64,000 nucleotides of DNA, from NCBI RefSeq assembly GCF_004359215.1, contig NC_090615.1, positions 2,045,474-2,109,473 on the forward strand, in the 5' to 3' direction. The position numbers and the translations under genes are program-made. The notes beneath the pieces were generated by a model. That model did no database searches and was not told the origin of the DNA. It saw only the letters and a list, made by a program, of their open reading frames with translations. The DNA is from Bremia lactucae. Its lineage: Eukaryota; Oomycota; Peronosporomycetes; Peronosporales; Peronosporaceae. How positions within the stretch are numbered: the first letter of the stretch is position 1; every line of letters begins with the position of its first letter. Positions 31,771-44,644 of this stretch are shown in pieces.

Positions 31771-32985
31771 AATCGTGCCCGCGGCAGCGCATACGGACGA
31801 GCTCGGACTATCGTGGCGGCAAGTTGTCTCCAGTCGCCACCGGCTTCGTAAAGATCGTCGATGGCATCGCCCGTAAATAATTCCGATGCAATTGTACCTG
31901 TACAGAGTGAAAATGGCGTGCAATGTGCGCTACAAAGCTATCGCATCGCATATGAGCAAGCGAATGCGGCACTGATAGCTTCATCGACATACCAAGATGC
32001 GATACGTTCTCCTCAATCCAAGGTTTGGAGTGACGCGATCAAGACTGACCCAGATGCATTGAATCAAAAAAACATGGTGCATTGAATCACAAGAAAACAT
32101 GGAGTGCGGTCAAAAGGTGATCTGAACCAATTGAGTGTTCGCAGTTTAGAGGAAAGAAAATAAAAAAATGATCGATTTAAGGCTCGGCTTGTTGCATTGG
32201 GTTATAACCAAAATTATGGTGGGGATTATTACGACACGGATTCTCCGTGTCTTCCCGGCAGTGTGTTGTCATATTTCGGTATGAATTTTCGCCAGTATGA
32301 TGTTGACACGGCCTTTCTAAATTGAATATACATCTCTGTGCCTCAAAGTGTTAACATGGACGCGAGTCAAGTATTAAAGTTCGAACTAAATTTGTAAGGA
32401 CTAAAACAATCTGCTGCAACATATTTTAAGACCATATCGAGCGTTTTTCGCAAAATGGGCTTTTCCATGTATTTTGGACCCGCGCATATTCGTCCGTAAC
32501 GATGAAAACCATTCGGGAATATGCTAATTGGAGGTAATACTGCAGGATCAATTGTTAAAAGTTGCAGATGAATTTGTTAGTCATTTCAAGCTAGAGACGC
32601 TAAGCAACGTTTAATATATTCTCGGTATTGAAGTGACGTACGAGCTGCAGAAGAAGAAGCTCAAGATCAGCCAAAGTGCGTGCATCGACAGAATGGTCGA
32701 ACGTTTTTTACCAAAGTGGACGCGAAAATGGTTGGCAACCCAATCAACAATTTTTTTCTTTTTTCGAGCATGCTTGAGAATTCTGACCGGGGAACAACGC
32801 ACCGGTGTATTATTTCCACCATATCGAGATGGTACCAAATCCGAGCAGTCGTCCATAGTATTCAAGCCCCCTCTGGACACAGTGGCTTGGGCCGTATCCG
32901 CACTTTCATCGTCTCACGGGTTAGAAGAGACAATGATATCATGACTTGGACTCTTAGAGTCAAATTCGCAAGGAGGTGAAATTGG
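31771..32985 (+). mobile_element. Ty1/copia reverse transcriptase fragment (plus strand)
   Basis: After an unassigned 90 bp, the plus strand reads the region before and within copia RT: AYEQANAALIASSTYQDAI and SPQSKVWSDAIKTD (the fixed pre-RT block), RFKARLVALGYNQ, QYDVDTAFLN and GLKQSAATYFKTI. The later RT (ILGIEVTYELQKKKLKISQ) and AVSALSSSHG blocks follow. Many stops are present and the catalytic YVDD region is deleted. Confidence 0.8.
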
Positions 32986-33124
32986 CGGATTGGTGCCAAA
33001 TATGATCCACCACCATCGGTTCACTTTCACTCCTGGTTTAAACGCACGATAATTGAATCAAGACGTCGTCCTAATCGCCATGATGATGCACATTTTGAGT
33101 GATATTTTCACCAACAACAACGTC

Positions 33125-33211
33125 CACATACTTAGACTTGGGTAGCTTTTAAAATACCAACCACTTCCACACACTTAGACTTGGGTAGCTTTTAGAATAC
33201 CACTGACCTCG
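33125..33211. repeat. Tandem duplication, 43-bp unit
   Basis: Two adjacent copies share CTTAGACTTGGGTAGC and TTTTA(A/G)AATACCA, with start-to-start distance 43 bp. It lies within the post-integrase part of the copia F element and is probably a local slippage or repair duplication. Confidence 0.75.
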
Positions 33212-35226
33212 TAATTCCAGTCGTTTTAATTCATAATTTCGAACACAGTAGACCTTCACACCATCTGCATACCCAAAAACATGCAGCGGAATGCCTTTTT
33301 ATCTAACTTTTGTCGTTTACCTTTATCGATGCGCGCGTACCCTTGCGATCCGAAAACTCGCAAATGCGACAGGTCTGGCTTCGCTCCAAAGCAAACCTCA
33401 AACGGATTCTTGTTTAAGTGAGAAGCGCAGGGTACACGATTCGTAATACATACCGCATTATTTATGGCTTCGGCTCACCATATCATCTCAACTTGAATGT
33501 AATTAATCATTGACCGTGCTCGTTTCGTCAGCGTCCGGTTCATCTGCTCAGCCGTTCCATTTTGCTGTGACGAATACGAAACTGTAGCTTGGTGCATAAT
33601 TCCAGCCTGTCGCCACACTTTATCATGGCTATTGTTAATATATCCGCCAACATTGTCGGTGCGAATACATCTAATCTTAGCATCCAACTGATTCTCCATC
33701 ATCGACTTGTACTTGATAGACTTATCGACCACGTCCGACTTGTGCGCAATATGATACGCGACAACATATCGTGACAATCGTCAGTAATTGTTACCATTAA
33801 TCTCGTTCCACACAGTGACTTGGTCTCCATGGGACCCATCACGTCACTATGAATTCACGTCATTCTGAATTAGTTGAAGTAGTGGCGTCGTCTTACTTTA
33901 CCGTAACTTGACTTAGGAAATGGCTTTACTGACGACTTGCAAGTCCACAAACTTCACATATGTCATCTTGGTCTTCCACATTAGCAGACTTATCTTCCAT
34001 CGTGAATCCACTGACGCATTCTTGATTTTTAACGCCTTCATTGGTAGACGTTCTGATCGAGCGTGCCATGGACTTGGACTCACATTTGGCTCCACCGCGA
34101 ACCACTTCACTCATGTTTGCAGATTCAACTTGTTCACATTCGAGAGCAAACAATTTCACCTTCTGGGTCACTTGTCTCACCACTTCATGCTCGTTCGTGA
34201 TCTCGCATGTAACATTTGAGAGGTTATGTCAACCCTTAAGCAGAAAATTCAGCAATCGAAAGAAGTCTACAATACAGTTAAGGAACGTAGAGAACGTCTT
34301 CGATGCGGATGGACTTCTTGTTCTTCATTAAAGCTCGAATCGTCCCAATTCCAGCAGCTGTTACAGTTCCCCATTCGCCGAAATTTTAACCAACGTGCTG
34401 AGTGATCGTATTTCCGCAAACTCATCCTTGAATGGACACATGTGACTACTTGGACCACTGTCAATTTAGTCCCTTGTTCACTCACGGTAAACGCTTGTTC
34501 CGCATTCTTTTTCTTGTCAGGATTCTTCCAGAAATCTTGTTTCTTGTGTCCATATCGATTGCAGACATGACACTGTCCGGATAACTTGTTTCCCGTTTCC
34601 TTGGATCGAGCTCCCCCTGCTCTTGAAGCGTCGAGTAGCCTTCAAAGCAATTTCCCTTTATCCTTTCGAGCTATGACTTCGTACTCGCGACTAGGCATCT
34701 CCTTGGCTTGAAATAGATGGATGTCCCTCACGTTCTCAATAATCTTGACGATCTGATCGTATTCTTCGAACATATTCCAAGCAAAATCACGAGCTGTTCA
34801 TCTCACGACACTTCATCTCCAATGGCTTACATCGGCGAGCAAAAGTTCACCGAACTTCAGGAAGTGTCCCATCACACTTCCACCCTTCTGCATCTTATAT
34901 TCATGCACTGGCGACGCATCTGGACTCGATTATGAATGCTTCGACGAAGAAAGAAGCTCTTCTAAGTCTCATATGCCTCAGCCTTCGACCCTGCCAACCG
35001 AACCATGAATTGAAGACGTGGACTGACCATCGTGCATACATTCGCGAAGGCCTTCATGTCGTTGACTTTCCAAGCATACGCAATAGCATCGCATTTCACT
35101 CGAAGCCTTCGTAGAATCGAGATGGTCCAGCAAACCTTTCTTTGCAAGCTCTATTCGCGTATTAAATTCTCACACGAAATAATTGTCCTCATTTAGAACA
35201 GAATTGCATCTGCCATAATTGGGCTC
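33190..35226 (-). mobile_element. Ty1/copia element (family F): gag, protease, integrase
   Basis: Reading leftward from 35226: a primer-binding-like GGTTTATGAGCCCA; a gag starting MADAIL at about 35203, with NYFVWEF and IELAKKGLLDHLD blocks; and a zinc knuckle near 34560-34580 (CHVCNRYGHKK, final Cys lost). Then a protease remnant (VDSGPSSHMCPF-like, near 34440), the integrase zinc finger (CEVCGLASRQ, about 33930) and integrase core (RTDNVGGY and NGTAEQMNRTL, 33475-33777). Several stops. RT and RNase H are missing on this side. Confidence 0.8.
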
Positions 35227-36299
35227 ATAAACCTATTCAGGTATATATAGCGGAGTAGTCGACTAGTCGGGAAGGAAGTAATTTGGAAAGTATATTAGTC
35301 ATTTAGAGAACCTACTTTGCATTCGGCTAGCTAGCGCAGAAGAAGCAATAAGAAGGTCGTCCATCAGCCGTTATGTAGCTACATTTCAGCTACCGTTTGA
35401 AGCCCACAATCTGTAGTTTATAAAATAACGACGGTAATAAACGTAACGATGATATTGAGCGGCCACTACGTTTCCATCGTCATCATCTCCTAGTCGCACT
35501 TATGTAGTATCGTAGATTTTTGTTGACATTTTGGATTAGAACCTCAAATTACAAAAGTTGTGTAAAATTATTGTTTGCGAATTTAAATTACTATTTAATT
35601 ATTGTAAATAGTTGTGGGGGCAATAATTAAGAAAGAGCGGTTTGTTTGAATTTAAATATAACTTCCACGGTCGTTCGTTACTTTTTTCGAGAAGGATGCA
35701 ACTGGCTCTACTCAGTGGCTAGAGTGATTTATCTGATTAAACAAATAGATCTTCTTTGCAAATAGCTCTTCTTTGAAGTAACAACACTGCTAGTGGCTAA
35801 TTTTAATATACACAATTAAATGATGAGGTTGTCACGCTTCCTCGTGAATAAATATTAACCTGAAGCTGTTTTGGCTTAGGTTTCATTACAGTCATTTATG
35901 GGAGAAGGGGCAATCTCGTATTCAATATATGTTTGTATTCGAGTGAGCTAGATCTTGACGCCATAGCAGTGCTTCCACTCAATAGATGCACTGTTTTTGG
36001 TGAAGCTTATTGGTGCATTGACTTAAAAATAAGGATTTAAAGTTTGTCTGACTTGCAGACGTTGTGGACGCGTCTCAAAAAGTGATCGACTCAGTCACTC
36101 GCACAGAGAAGGCATGCAATACAAGTTCGACTTGTAATTACCATTAGGCAGATGCATAAATAAAATCAAGCTGATTTATGTTTGCTTACCTCAACACGTG
36201 TAAAGTAATTCCCATATAAGTTATGTCTAACTTTATATGTTAGGTTTAGGGAGGATACATATTTCGTATGCACCGTGTATCTATATCGTATGTGACTGC
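35227..36299. other. Region holding the probable copia F 5' LTR and unassigned sequence
   Basis: Immediately upstream (on the minus strand) of the copia F primer-binding-like site there should be a 5' LTR, plausibly ending at about 35528 where TGTCAACA is read on the minus strand. No second copy is available in the window to prove its limits. From 35530 to 36299 I recognise nothing. Confidence 0.35.
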
Positions 36300-36789
36300 T
36301 TCAAGACGGGTGCACCTTTGCTAGTACTGATAACAGTACTAGTCAACTTAAACTGATTACAGTGAAGGTGGGGTATTTCGACTACTTCACGTTCACGGCG
36401 TGAAAAGGAAAATTCTAAGTAGCTATAAAGTCTTGGCTACTAAGAGCAAATTCTAATGCTTTAAAATTGGGAGAAAGTAAAACTGTATTAATATATAAAG
36501 TAATAATAACGATCTTCTATCTACTGGCTTTAATATATTAAAATAATTAACAACGCAATGCGCCTCCTTGCGCAACGCCTAATCGCGTCTTGTAACGATT
36601 ATTATGGTTGATTTCAACTTAAATTAACCAATCTCTTCTTGCACTTCATTCGGTACTATTGGAAAAGTTACGTCAAATTTGATAAAAATAATGATTTTGT
36701 GCTTCTTTATTTGTTTCCTCTCATACGAAATAATATTTATTATTCCTCTTATAGGAAATAATATATATGTAACGGGACACCCGTTACAT
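36300..36789 (-). repeat. LTR of gypsy family B (solo, minus strand)
   Basis: Read on the minus strand it starts TGTAACGGGTGTCCCGTTA at 36789 and follows the 44645 copy through the AT-rich part, CTTAGAATT, CTTCACTGTAATCAG and GACTAGTACTGTTATCAG. Its distal end has diverged and the exact 3' edge is uncertain. No gag follows on the minus strand, so it is solo or truncated. Confidence 0.75.
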
Positions 36790-37875
36790 CTATCCTACTT
36801 CAATATATAAGTCAATACTTACTTAAAAGTAGTAACTATTTAAAAAAGTTTTACCGCCATGTGACTCGTGTTTAAAAAATTTCATCTACTAAAAGATTTA
36901 TGTGTATTTTTTGTTACACACACCCTCATTTCGAGAGAGCTTTAACCGTTAGACAATTCGAATCAATCATTTTCAACTCAAAAAACATTAACGGTATTAA
37001 TTAAGTACTTACATCCGTATTCAACTGTCTTTTTCATTTCGCCACAGGATACCGTGCAGCTAAAAAGTTGAGATTGAAACTAACCTTCCAAAAAGATAAA
37101 TTTCATTTTAGTATTATTTTTCTGATACAATAGAACCCAAAGCTCAACGCTAGTATCACATAGCTGGCGTCATCGGTCGAGTTCGCTTTCCATGCTTCGA
37201 CTCCACTTGCATGAGGGCTCTAAGTTAATCCTATAAAAATGGGCACGCGCCAATGCATTGTCGAGTTCTTTAAGGCTGAGAAAGAGTTACGTTATTAACT
37301 AGTCGATATGAATCGACTTCCGACGTGAAAGAAACCTAGCTCCCCTTAACATGTTGGCTCAAGTCTAGTTAGTTCTTTAATTTTTTTTCATTTAACGTCC
37401 TCAAAGATAACACAATTTTAACTCGATGTGTATCTTTGCAGGGTCTTTGCAGGATGTCGAAGCAACAAGAATAGCACAAAATGTAGACTTATTGATGGGG
37501 TTTCCGGTAACGTGATTGCTCTCGTAAAGCTACTAGAGTGTTTTTTGAACTGCATGTTTTTTTAGAAAACGACAAAAATACAAAAATTATAGGTGCTTTG
37601 CAGAGCGGTTTTGAGCATTAGCGTAATCGTAATAAGATCAGCAATGGCTATAATCGAATTAAACAAATATAGCTTCTCTGTTGTAAGGTATATATTTTGC
37701 TGAAAACCGCGATAAACGAATGGTCGCATTTCAGAATTGTAAATAATCCAAATGCCGTATACCTTAATACTTAGGAGATACGGGAGTATGCTTTCATAAA
37801 TAAATCGTGAGAAATGACAGGGAACATCACTTGCTTCCCACAAACGGGAGACCAGCTGCTTTCAGTGAAGGTTTG
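36790..37875. other. Unassigned AT-rich region
   Basis: About 1.1 kb between a solo LTR and the 3' end of gypsy E. A 93-codon minus-strand ORF (37843-37562) has no motif and is not called. If the gypsy E 3' LTR survives it should lie here, but I could not match it to any other sequence in the window. Confidence 0.45.
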
Positions 37876-38794
37876 GCCCGTGGCCGACTACGCGGAATGC
37901 CACCAACAATGCCGAGAGCGAGGAATACCTGTGGAGTAGGTCGATGAATGCCCACTCGTTCTTGATGACGACACTGATGTCGGCCGACAGGCGTACGAAG
38001 CCCATTTCCGCCGGTGGATCACCGCCATGAGATATCCCATCCCCGAAATCTTCAGCTCGCCGCATCGGCTCGACTGGTTAGCGCTTCGACGTCTTCAATT
38101 TACATGGCCAAGGCGGTTGCTGATTAGCGGTGGGATGTCTGTCGTTGTATTGACCGAGACAGTCCTGCCCCCGACGCTCATTCTCCAAGAAGTCATCATC
38201 AAAAATCCAGAAGGGGAATCCACCCCACGACATCAACCCAAAGAGCCTTATAGGCCCGGTTTGGCGCGGACCGATTGAGTGGAACGCCTGTAAGCGTTCA
38301 CGAGGTTGGCGCAGTCCTTCACGAGGCGGTCCTCCGGCTTCCACGTAGTACGGGCCTTCGAGCAGCCACGCCACCATACTCAGAACTTCTGCCGTCCCCT
38401 TTACGTTGATGTCCGACCAACTTTTTCACATGGAAGTATCGCTCTTCGTCGTGACTCAACAAGGGTTGAGGAGGACGAATCATACGTCAACGGCGTCGCT
38501 TGAAGCAGCTTACGACTTAGCTCGACGATGAACAAGAACTTGAATGACCATCAGCATTGGCTGGCTTCGTTGTATGATCGGGTGGAGATCATAAAGCGCC
38601 ACCTTTTGATCTCTACGCAGGCTCCTGCACCTCCCTCGCACCAGTCTGCTTACCCCTTGCGTCATCCGTCGTACCCTTCAGGGCCACCTGCGAACACTTC
38701 CGGGACGACCGATCACCCACCAAGTGAGAGGTCTGCTGCGTCCCCGGCTGATAACTGTAGCGTCTGTTTCAGACCGGTCCGCCGGACCACTTGA
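37876..38794 (+). pseudogene. Antisense ORF at the 3' end of gypsy family E
   Basis: The plus strand, opposite to the pol of this element, reads protein-like sequence from 37876 to 38275 in a single frame with one internal TAG. It includes DYAECHQQCRERGIPVE, AHFRRWITAMRYPIPEIFSS and RLDWLALRRLQFTWPRRLLI. Further protein-like sequence is at 38306-38503 and 38528-38794, the last ending in a Pro/Ser-rich segment. The part 38270-38460 lies antisense to the chromodomain. I do not recognise the protein. Its position mirrors the antisense ORFs in families A and B. Confidence 0.55.
38270..38460 (-). pseudogene. Chromodomain of gypsy family E
   Basis: The minus strand reads EERYFHVKKLVGHQRK. After a frame shift it reads VWWRGCSKARTTWKPEDRLVKDCANLVNAY, which follows the chromodomain pattern (YxVKWRGY...WEPxxxL). 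Such domains at the pol C-terminus steer chromoviral integration to modified histones. One frameshift and altered aromatic residues make this copy inactive. Confidence 0.75.
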
Positions 38795-41700
38795 GCACCC
38801 CAACATAAAATATCGGGTGCGTTGCCACAGCCGATGGAAAGCTCAAGATGTCGGTCAATAACCGTAAGCGGTCGCACGAAAACGGACGAAGCTTCGTACT
38901 CCCGACCACTGAAACCGCGTGCATAGGTAGATATCTTGCATTAAGTAGCACCAAATCACCAGTCTTAAACATTTGCGCATTTAGAGGACCATGACTGTCA
39001 CTGTTTTCCTTTTGAAGCTCTTGAGCAGCAGCCATGACGTCCCTGACACGTAGCCTAATGGCTTCACCAGTTTCAATAAACGTCAGCAAATTGCGTTTGA
39101 CCGACGGTCGAATCCATTTAGGCCTCAGGTTATCAGCGACACCCCCCATCCTCATTAGAAGCCATTGACAACAATAGGGAGTACGCGGATGCCACAACCC
39201 ATTCACATAGAACAGGGAAAAACCTGTCGACGAATGCCGCATTATTCATTGCGAATATTACTTGCTCTAACTGCGCACTCCATTGGGATGGCTCATCCAC
39301 GCAAACATTGCGAAACACATCCTCCAAAACACTGTTGACCGATTCGGTCTGACCGTCAGTCTGCGAATGATCCGCTGTAGACATATCCAGTCGAAACACC
39401 ATCAGCCGAAAAACATGTTGCCAAAAGGTAGACACAAACTGAGGATCTCGATCACTCACGAAAGACTCCGGAAGTCCATGATGTCGAAACACGTTGTCGA
39501 TGAACAGCTGTGCCGCCTGCAGTGCCGTTATGATTCGGCATACCGCCACTTGTCACACTACCTTGCTGAGGCGACACGCAAATACCATAATGCCCGTATG
39601 GCCATGCCGATCCGCCGAAATGTCGAGTATTAAGTCCATGCTTACTGAGCGCCAACAGTTCGCTGGGACCGACAAACTCTGCAGCGGCGCTACTGAAGAC
39701 GGCAGAGGCTTCACTCGTTGACAAGTCTCGCACGTCTTGACATACGACCGGACCCACTTGTACATGTGGGGCCACCACAAGTCACGTGCCACAGACGGGT
39801 ACGTCTTTTTGCGCCCCAAATGTTTACGATTCGGCGTATCATGTGCCTCAGAGAAAATTCGGTGACGTAAGTCCTTGTCGTTAGGGACGACCACGCGTCT
39901 TTTATCCCTCGAATTCACACTGTACAACAGGAGTCCATCGGACAGACTATACCGAATGGGATCTGCCTGCTGGCGCTTCGTCAACTTGATGGCTTCCGCA
40001 GAGGCGCTCAACACCTCTTCAACACCTTGAAAATCCGGGTCTTGAACACACGCCTTGCGTATAAGCTCGAACACTGAAGTTTCAAGATGCACAACGTGTC
40101 CGATTCGTAATCAGGACGTCTCGACAGGGCGTCCGCTAGCACGTTCTAATTTCCTGGCTTGTAAGCCACCGTGAATTGTATTCCGCAAAAAATGACAATT
40201 ATTGCGCCATACCTTGTGAAAAGTGGGGCGACTGAGTCGCCGTCCTCAACGAGTCATGGTCTGTATAGACGACAAAGGGTTTACTGCCCAGCAGGTGAAC
40301 CCGAACTTTGACAAGGGCGTACTTTATTGCGAGAAATTCCTTGTCGTGCACTGGATAATTCTTCTCAGTGGCCTTAAGCTGCCGCGATTGAAACGAAACA
40401 CCCGCTAATTACCACTGGCATCCAGCTGCAACAGAGCACAGCCAATGGCAAAGTCTGATGTATCACACCAAACTAAATGGACTACCCTCGTCCGGCAACG
40501 CCAATGTTTGTGCCGACTGTAGGCTCAACTTAATCGCTTCAAAAGCTTGTTTAGCTCTCTCTGTCTACGATCAGGCCGCGTCGTCTTTCAGCAAGTTGTT
40601 CGATGGCCTGGCCATCTTTGCGTAATTTTCGCTGTACTTGTGCAAGTAGTTCACGAGGCCCAACTACTTGCGAAAACCTTTCGGGATGATGGCGTTGGCC
40701 ATTGTGCAATTGCACGAATCTTCTCTGAATCCGCACGGATTCCACCCTTTCCAATGAAAAATTCCAGAAAGGGAATTGCTGCCGCCCCAAAGAGGCACTT
40801 GTTGATGTTCGCAAATAGTCGATTCTCGCGCATACACATCAACACCGCTCGAAGGTGCTCGATATGATCCTGAACATCCATCATACCCCCCCCCCTTCAG
40901 CCTTGCTGTGAACGAATATATTGTCGAAATTCGTCTGCGGCGAAGTGCCGCATCGGCCGAAAGAGCTGCGTATACAACCTATTAAACGTAGCTGGATCGT
41001 TGAAAACTCCTAAGGGCGTGACCAATCATTCCCACAACATCCCACTGGGAATTCTCACTGCTGTGAGAGGAATATCTGATTCTCTCATGTGATAGTTGTT
41101 AATAGCCGTCGACCATGTCGAGCGCGCTAAAAATGCTGCGGCCATGTTCTTCTGCAACACATAGATGCCGGACTTGTGACCGCATTCAGCTTGTTGAAAG
41201 CATGTATTATGCGCCATTTCTCATTGAGTTTACGCACACAAAACGTCGGCGACGAGTGTGGCGACTTCGGCTCTTGGACTAGGCCTGCTGCGTGCTTTTC
41301 TGCAAAGAATGCGTCTATCGCGTCCACTAGCTCCTTAGGCAGTGGTCACTGGTGCGTTGTACAGTACTTTGTACCCGGCTCCAGATCAATCTCGTGGCGT
41401 TTTCGAACCTGGTATCAGGTCGAATTTGTGTCGAGTGCTTTATCCTTAGGCAACTCGCACGGTACGGATTCAGGGAATATATCCTTGAATTCGATCAGAT
41501 CCTTGCATAAAGGATTTGTCTTCAAGTACTTCAGGATTGGGACGTAATAAGTTCCATCCGAGTCTTCCCATTGAGGACACTTTCGTCCAACGATGAGCTG
41601 CTGAAAACCCGTTCGTTCTCAGGAACTACTTACGCTTACGCAGATCACGCAAGACCGTTTCGGTCTAGCGTTGGCAATTGAGTTATCTCCAAAGTTAACT

Positions 41701-41870
41701 TTGGAGGCGCTATCACATCAAGTGTATAAGCGCCTACACTTGATCGCTGTTTACTAAGACATAAATACCTCACGTTTCTCATTAAAACCTATTTCTAAAG
41801 GTTCCTGGGACACTTTGGCCACAGGTTTTTGGGGACTAATTTTTCCGCAGACTTTTGGGGACTTACTGCA
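38461..41870 (-). mobile_element. Ty3/gypsy family E pol (protease remnant, RT, RNase H, integrase)
   Basis: Reading leftward: a protease-RT linker (41870-41600); RT finger and palm (SPTFCVRKLNEKWRIIHAFNKLNA near 41200-41320, then the FGAAAIPFLEFFIGKGGIR block at 40651-40884); RNase H (40100-40540). The integrase has its zinc finger (HDTPNRKHLGRKKT...CETCQR, about 39740-39860) and core (VSDRDPQF and DGQTE, 39380-39450). The C-terminal GDLVLLNARYL and THPIFYVG blocks end near 38790. Frameshifts are spread throughout, so it is a dead copy. Confidence 0.85.
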
Positions 41871-41880
41871 TCAAGTTTTA

Positions 41881-42218
41881 TATTAGGTGCATTCACATTG
41901 GAAGGGATGACGGCTAGCGTCATTCGTAATCCGAGGTATTCAGAATAATACGCATGCATGTAGGGGTGCACATCTACAGAGGTAGCATCCATTGATTGGA
42001 TAATAGGTTTATATTAATTTGACTTATAAATCAGTCTTAGAACTACTTCCTCGTTAACAAGTGCGCACGTGAAGCCGGAGTACTTCTTCCGTTACGACAC
42101 TTGTACTAAGGTACTTAGTTCGCTGGGTGAGGTCGGTTAGGCGACCGCCAACTACCTCACTGTGCTAGAAGGTGAGTGCTTAAGTAGAGCGTGGCCACTA
42201 TAGTACCGCCCACCTACA
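41881..42218 (+). repeat. LTR of gypsy family A (copy 3, 5'-truncated)
   Basis: About 338 bp corresponding to the last two thirds of 1984-2514, starting at the GGTGCATTCACATT block and ending CCACCTACA. It abuts the gypsy E protease region at its left and a family B gag on the opposite strand at its right, so it is a recombination remnant. Confidence 0.75.
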
Positions 42219-42239
42219 TTTTAGCTGCTATAAGAAATG

Positions 42240-43090
42240 TCGAAGGTTTTTTTCGCTCTCTACATACGAAAGGTCCATTGGTTTTGGACCTCCGCTTTCT
42301 TGTCGCATACGTGGCCAAAAATAAGTCTCAGAGTGGACAAAAGCCTTTTCCAAGCTAAATCCTCCTGTTCTGCTACAGAGATCGTTTGATCTAGCGTCTC
42401 TAATTCAAGCCGAAACAGGTGGGTTTTGACAGGACCATCTGCAGGATCTTTGTTTATTAACTGGATGACTCACGATAGAACTTACAAGTATCGCATGTTG
42501 GGCATATGCGTGAAAACCACGCCTGCCCTGCTTTAAATACAGGAGCTCTGCTCGAACCCTGAATTCAGCACTGACAGCTCAAATGTTTGCCTGAACCGGG
42601 CTTTGAAGACCTCATATGACCCAAAATCAATGTATCGTGATGTTTGAGCTCTAAAGTCCAAGATTTGGCACGTCGGGCTAAGTTGAACATGCCAAAGTTC
42701 GCTTTCGTCACATAATCACTGTGCGGCGAGCTTTAAATGGCATCGTCTAATTCGACGTTTAATCTTATTAGGAAGTCGCCCTCGTCGGCCTTCGACTTAA
42801 AGATTTCAATCTTTAAGCTTTCGGATCGACGCGGAAGGGTCGGTCCGCTAGCAGCATGCAAATACTGCTGTCACACTGTTGAGCGCCCTGTTGTCTTAAC
42901 ACTTCTGCGTGTTAAGAGCCTTGCTGGTGAGGCAAGGGTACTTTTTTTCTGGCCACGTCGATATCACCTCGGCGATGGACGCATGTTGTTCGTCTTTTTG
43001 TAAAGCGTACACATTGCGCCTTCCGCTGGCCCGCCTACAGCCAAACTCATAAGTTCGACCAATTTCATTTCGAGTTCATTGAAGTGAGTA
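42240..43090 (-). pseudogene. Gypsy family B gag fragment (minus strand)
   Basis: The minus strand reads the family B gag: MSLAVGGPAEGAM at about 43050, AASGPTLPRRSESLKIEIFK near 42800-42860, VTKANFGMFNLARRAKSWTLELK near 42650-42720, and GPVKTHLFRLELETLDQTISVAEQED near 42350-42450. Each block has a counterpart in the plus-strand copy at 45216-46030. Stops interrupt it. Confidence 0.8.
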
Positions 43091-43463
43091 AGCCTCTCAC
43101 ACACTGCATGAAAGCAATATTGAGGTGCGGATGGCTCTACCAAGTACTGTAAACAATTAAAATAAACTTGTTAAGAAATGTCGTGGCATCATTCGCCACA
43201 TACTCTATACAACGGCGTGCACATGCACAAGAATAGTCTGTAAATTTAATTAATGTCAGTAACTGGGTACTGTTGAAATGCTAAGTTCAACGCGATTTAG
43301 TTTGGCCGTCACCAAAAAAATTAAAAAGCAAGATTATTGTCGTGACCGAAAAAGGAGAAGCAAATCGACTAAATTTGTCAATTTAAATGCGTACAGAATT
43401 TACTGCTGAGAAAGGAATATCCTGTTTACACATTATGATCTGGTAGAATCCATCCATCGGATC
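43091..43463. other. Unassigned spacer between gypsy fragments
   Basis: 373 bp of AT-rich sequence between a gag and an RT of minus-strand gypsy debris. I see nothing recognisable in it. Confidence 0.5.
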
Positions 43464-44640
43464 CTATGACAAAAAAGTACCCTTTGACATGCCATCAATG
43501 ATTACGTCTTTTCGTGGTATCGGCGTTTGAGCCGCTGCCGTTGTAGCGTTCAATTTGTTGAACGCATGTACAATCCGCCACGCTCCTGTTGCTTTCCGCA
43601 CAGAGAAGGTCGGAGAGTTATATGGGGAGGTCAACATGCTCACATGGCCCTCAGCTAAGGTGTCGGCAAAAATTTGTCGGTCGCTAGTACTTGTCCACAA
43701 TGGTCCATGCTTCATATTACAGTATTTCGAACATGTTTATTGATCGGTTTCGTGTCGAGTGCTTTTGTCCTTAGGCAACTCGCACGTTACGGATTCTGGG
43801 AATTTATCCTTGGATTCGATCAAATCCTTAAGACTCCCAGGATTGAGACTTGAAACGTTCAATTCGAGTATTTTCGCAAAGGACACTTTCGTCCATCGAT
43901 GAGCTGCTGAGAACCCGTTCGCTTTCAGGAAATACTATTGCCGACCGAATATCGGCCACGTACTTGTCGTCTGTGATAATTACACAGACCTGATTGACTT
44001 TGCCATTACGCAGAGCACGCAGAAACCGTTTCGGCTCAAGCGTTGGCAAATGACTTATCTTCGAAAAATTAATTTTGGAGGCGTAATCAGATCGGTGCAC
44101 AAGCGCCTTCACTTGATCTGTTGTTCCCCAAGACATTTAACATCTCAGTTTTATCATTTAAACTTATTTCTTAAGGTTCCTGGGACCCTTTGAACAAGTT
44201 TCTTGGTTCTTATTCCTCAAACATTTTGGGACGTCTTCCTTACACATTTATGAAGCATTCCCCCAACGGCGTCAAATTATGGTTGCGCAACCACAGCGAG
44301 ATCCTCCACGATCGACTTTCCCAGTCAATTTTTTTATTTTTTGCACCGTCTCCTATCGACATGCGTATCAAATTTTCTTGGATGTTGCTTTCTGAACAAG
44401 CATTCATGTTTCAATCCACCCGACTTAATCGAGTGGTCGAACTTCGACACTGCATGTCGTTTGCACAGCCGTCGGAATCTAACTCCACAGTGTGATGGGT
44501 AGTTATACCGAGGTCTTGTGCAGTCTAGTACGACTGCACAAGACTCAAGCGCACTGTCATCCTCGTTAGAGGTATATCGCCCCGAGCCGATTGAGCCTCA
44601 GTCTTATATCGAATGAAATTGCTAAACGCTCCACAATCAA
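43464..44640 (-). mobile_element. Ty3/gypsy pol fragment: protease to RT start
   Basis: Minus-strand reading begins at the aspartic-protease region (LIDCGAFSNFIR...IPLTRMTVRL at 44640-44570, matching GASNNFIRRQS of the B copies). It passes through the protease-RT linker (LPTLEPKRFLRALRNGKV and DIRSAIVFPE, 43828-44136) and enters RT (SPTFSVRKATGAWRIVHAFNKLNATTAAAQTP, 43464-43715). It is cut exactly where a family B LTR starts on the plus strand (44645). Confidence 0.8.
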
Positions 44641-44644
44641 TTAG

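Noticed and set aside
37562..37843. 93-codon minus-strand ORF, hydrophobic
   Set aside because: No motif, AT-rich context, no supporting neighbour; probably random.
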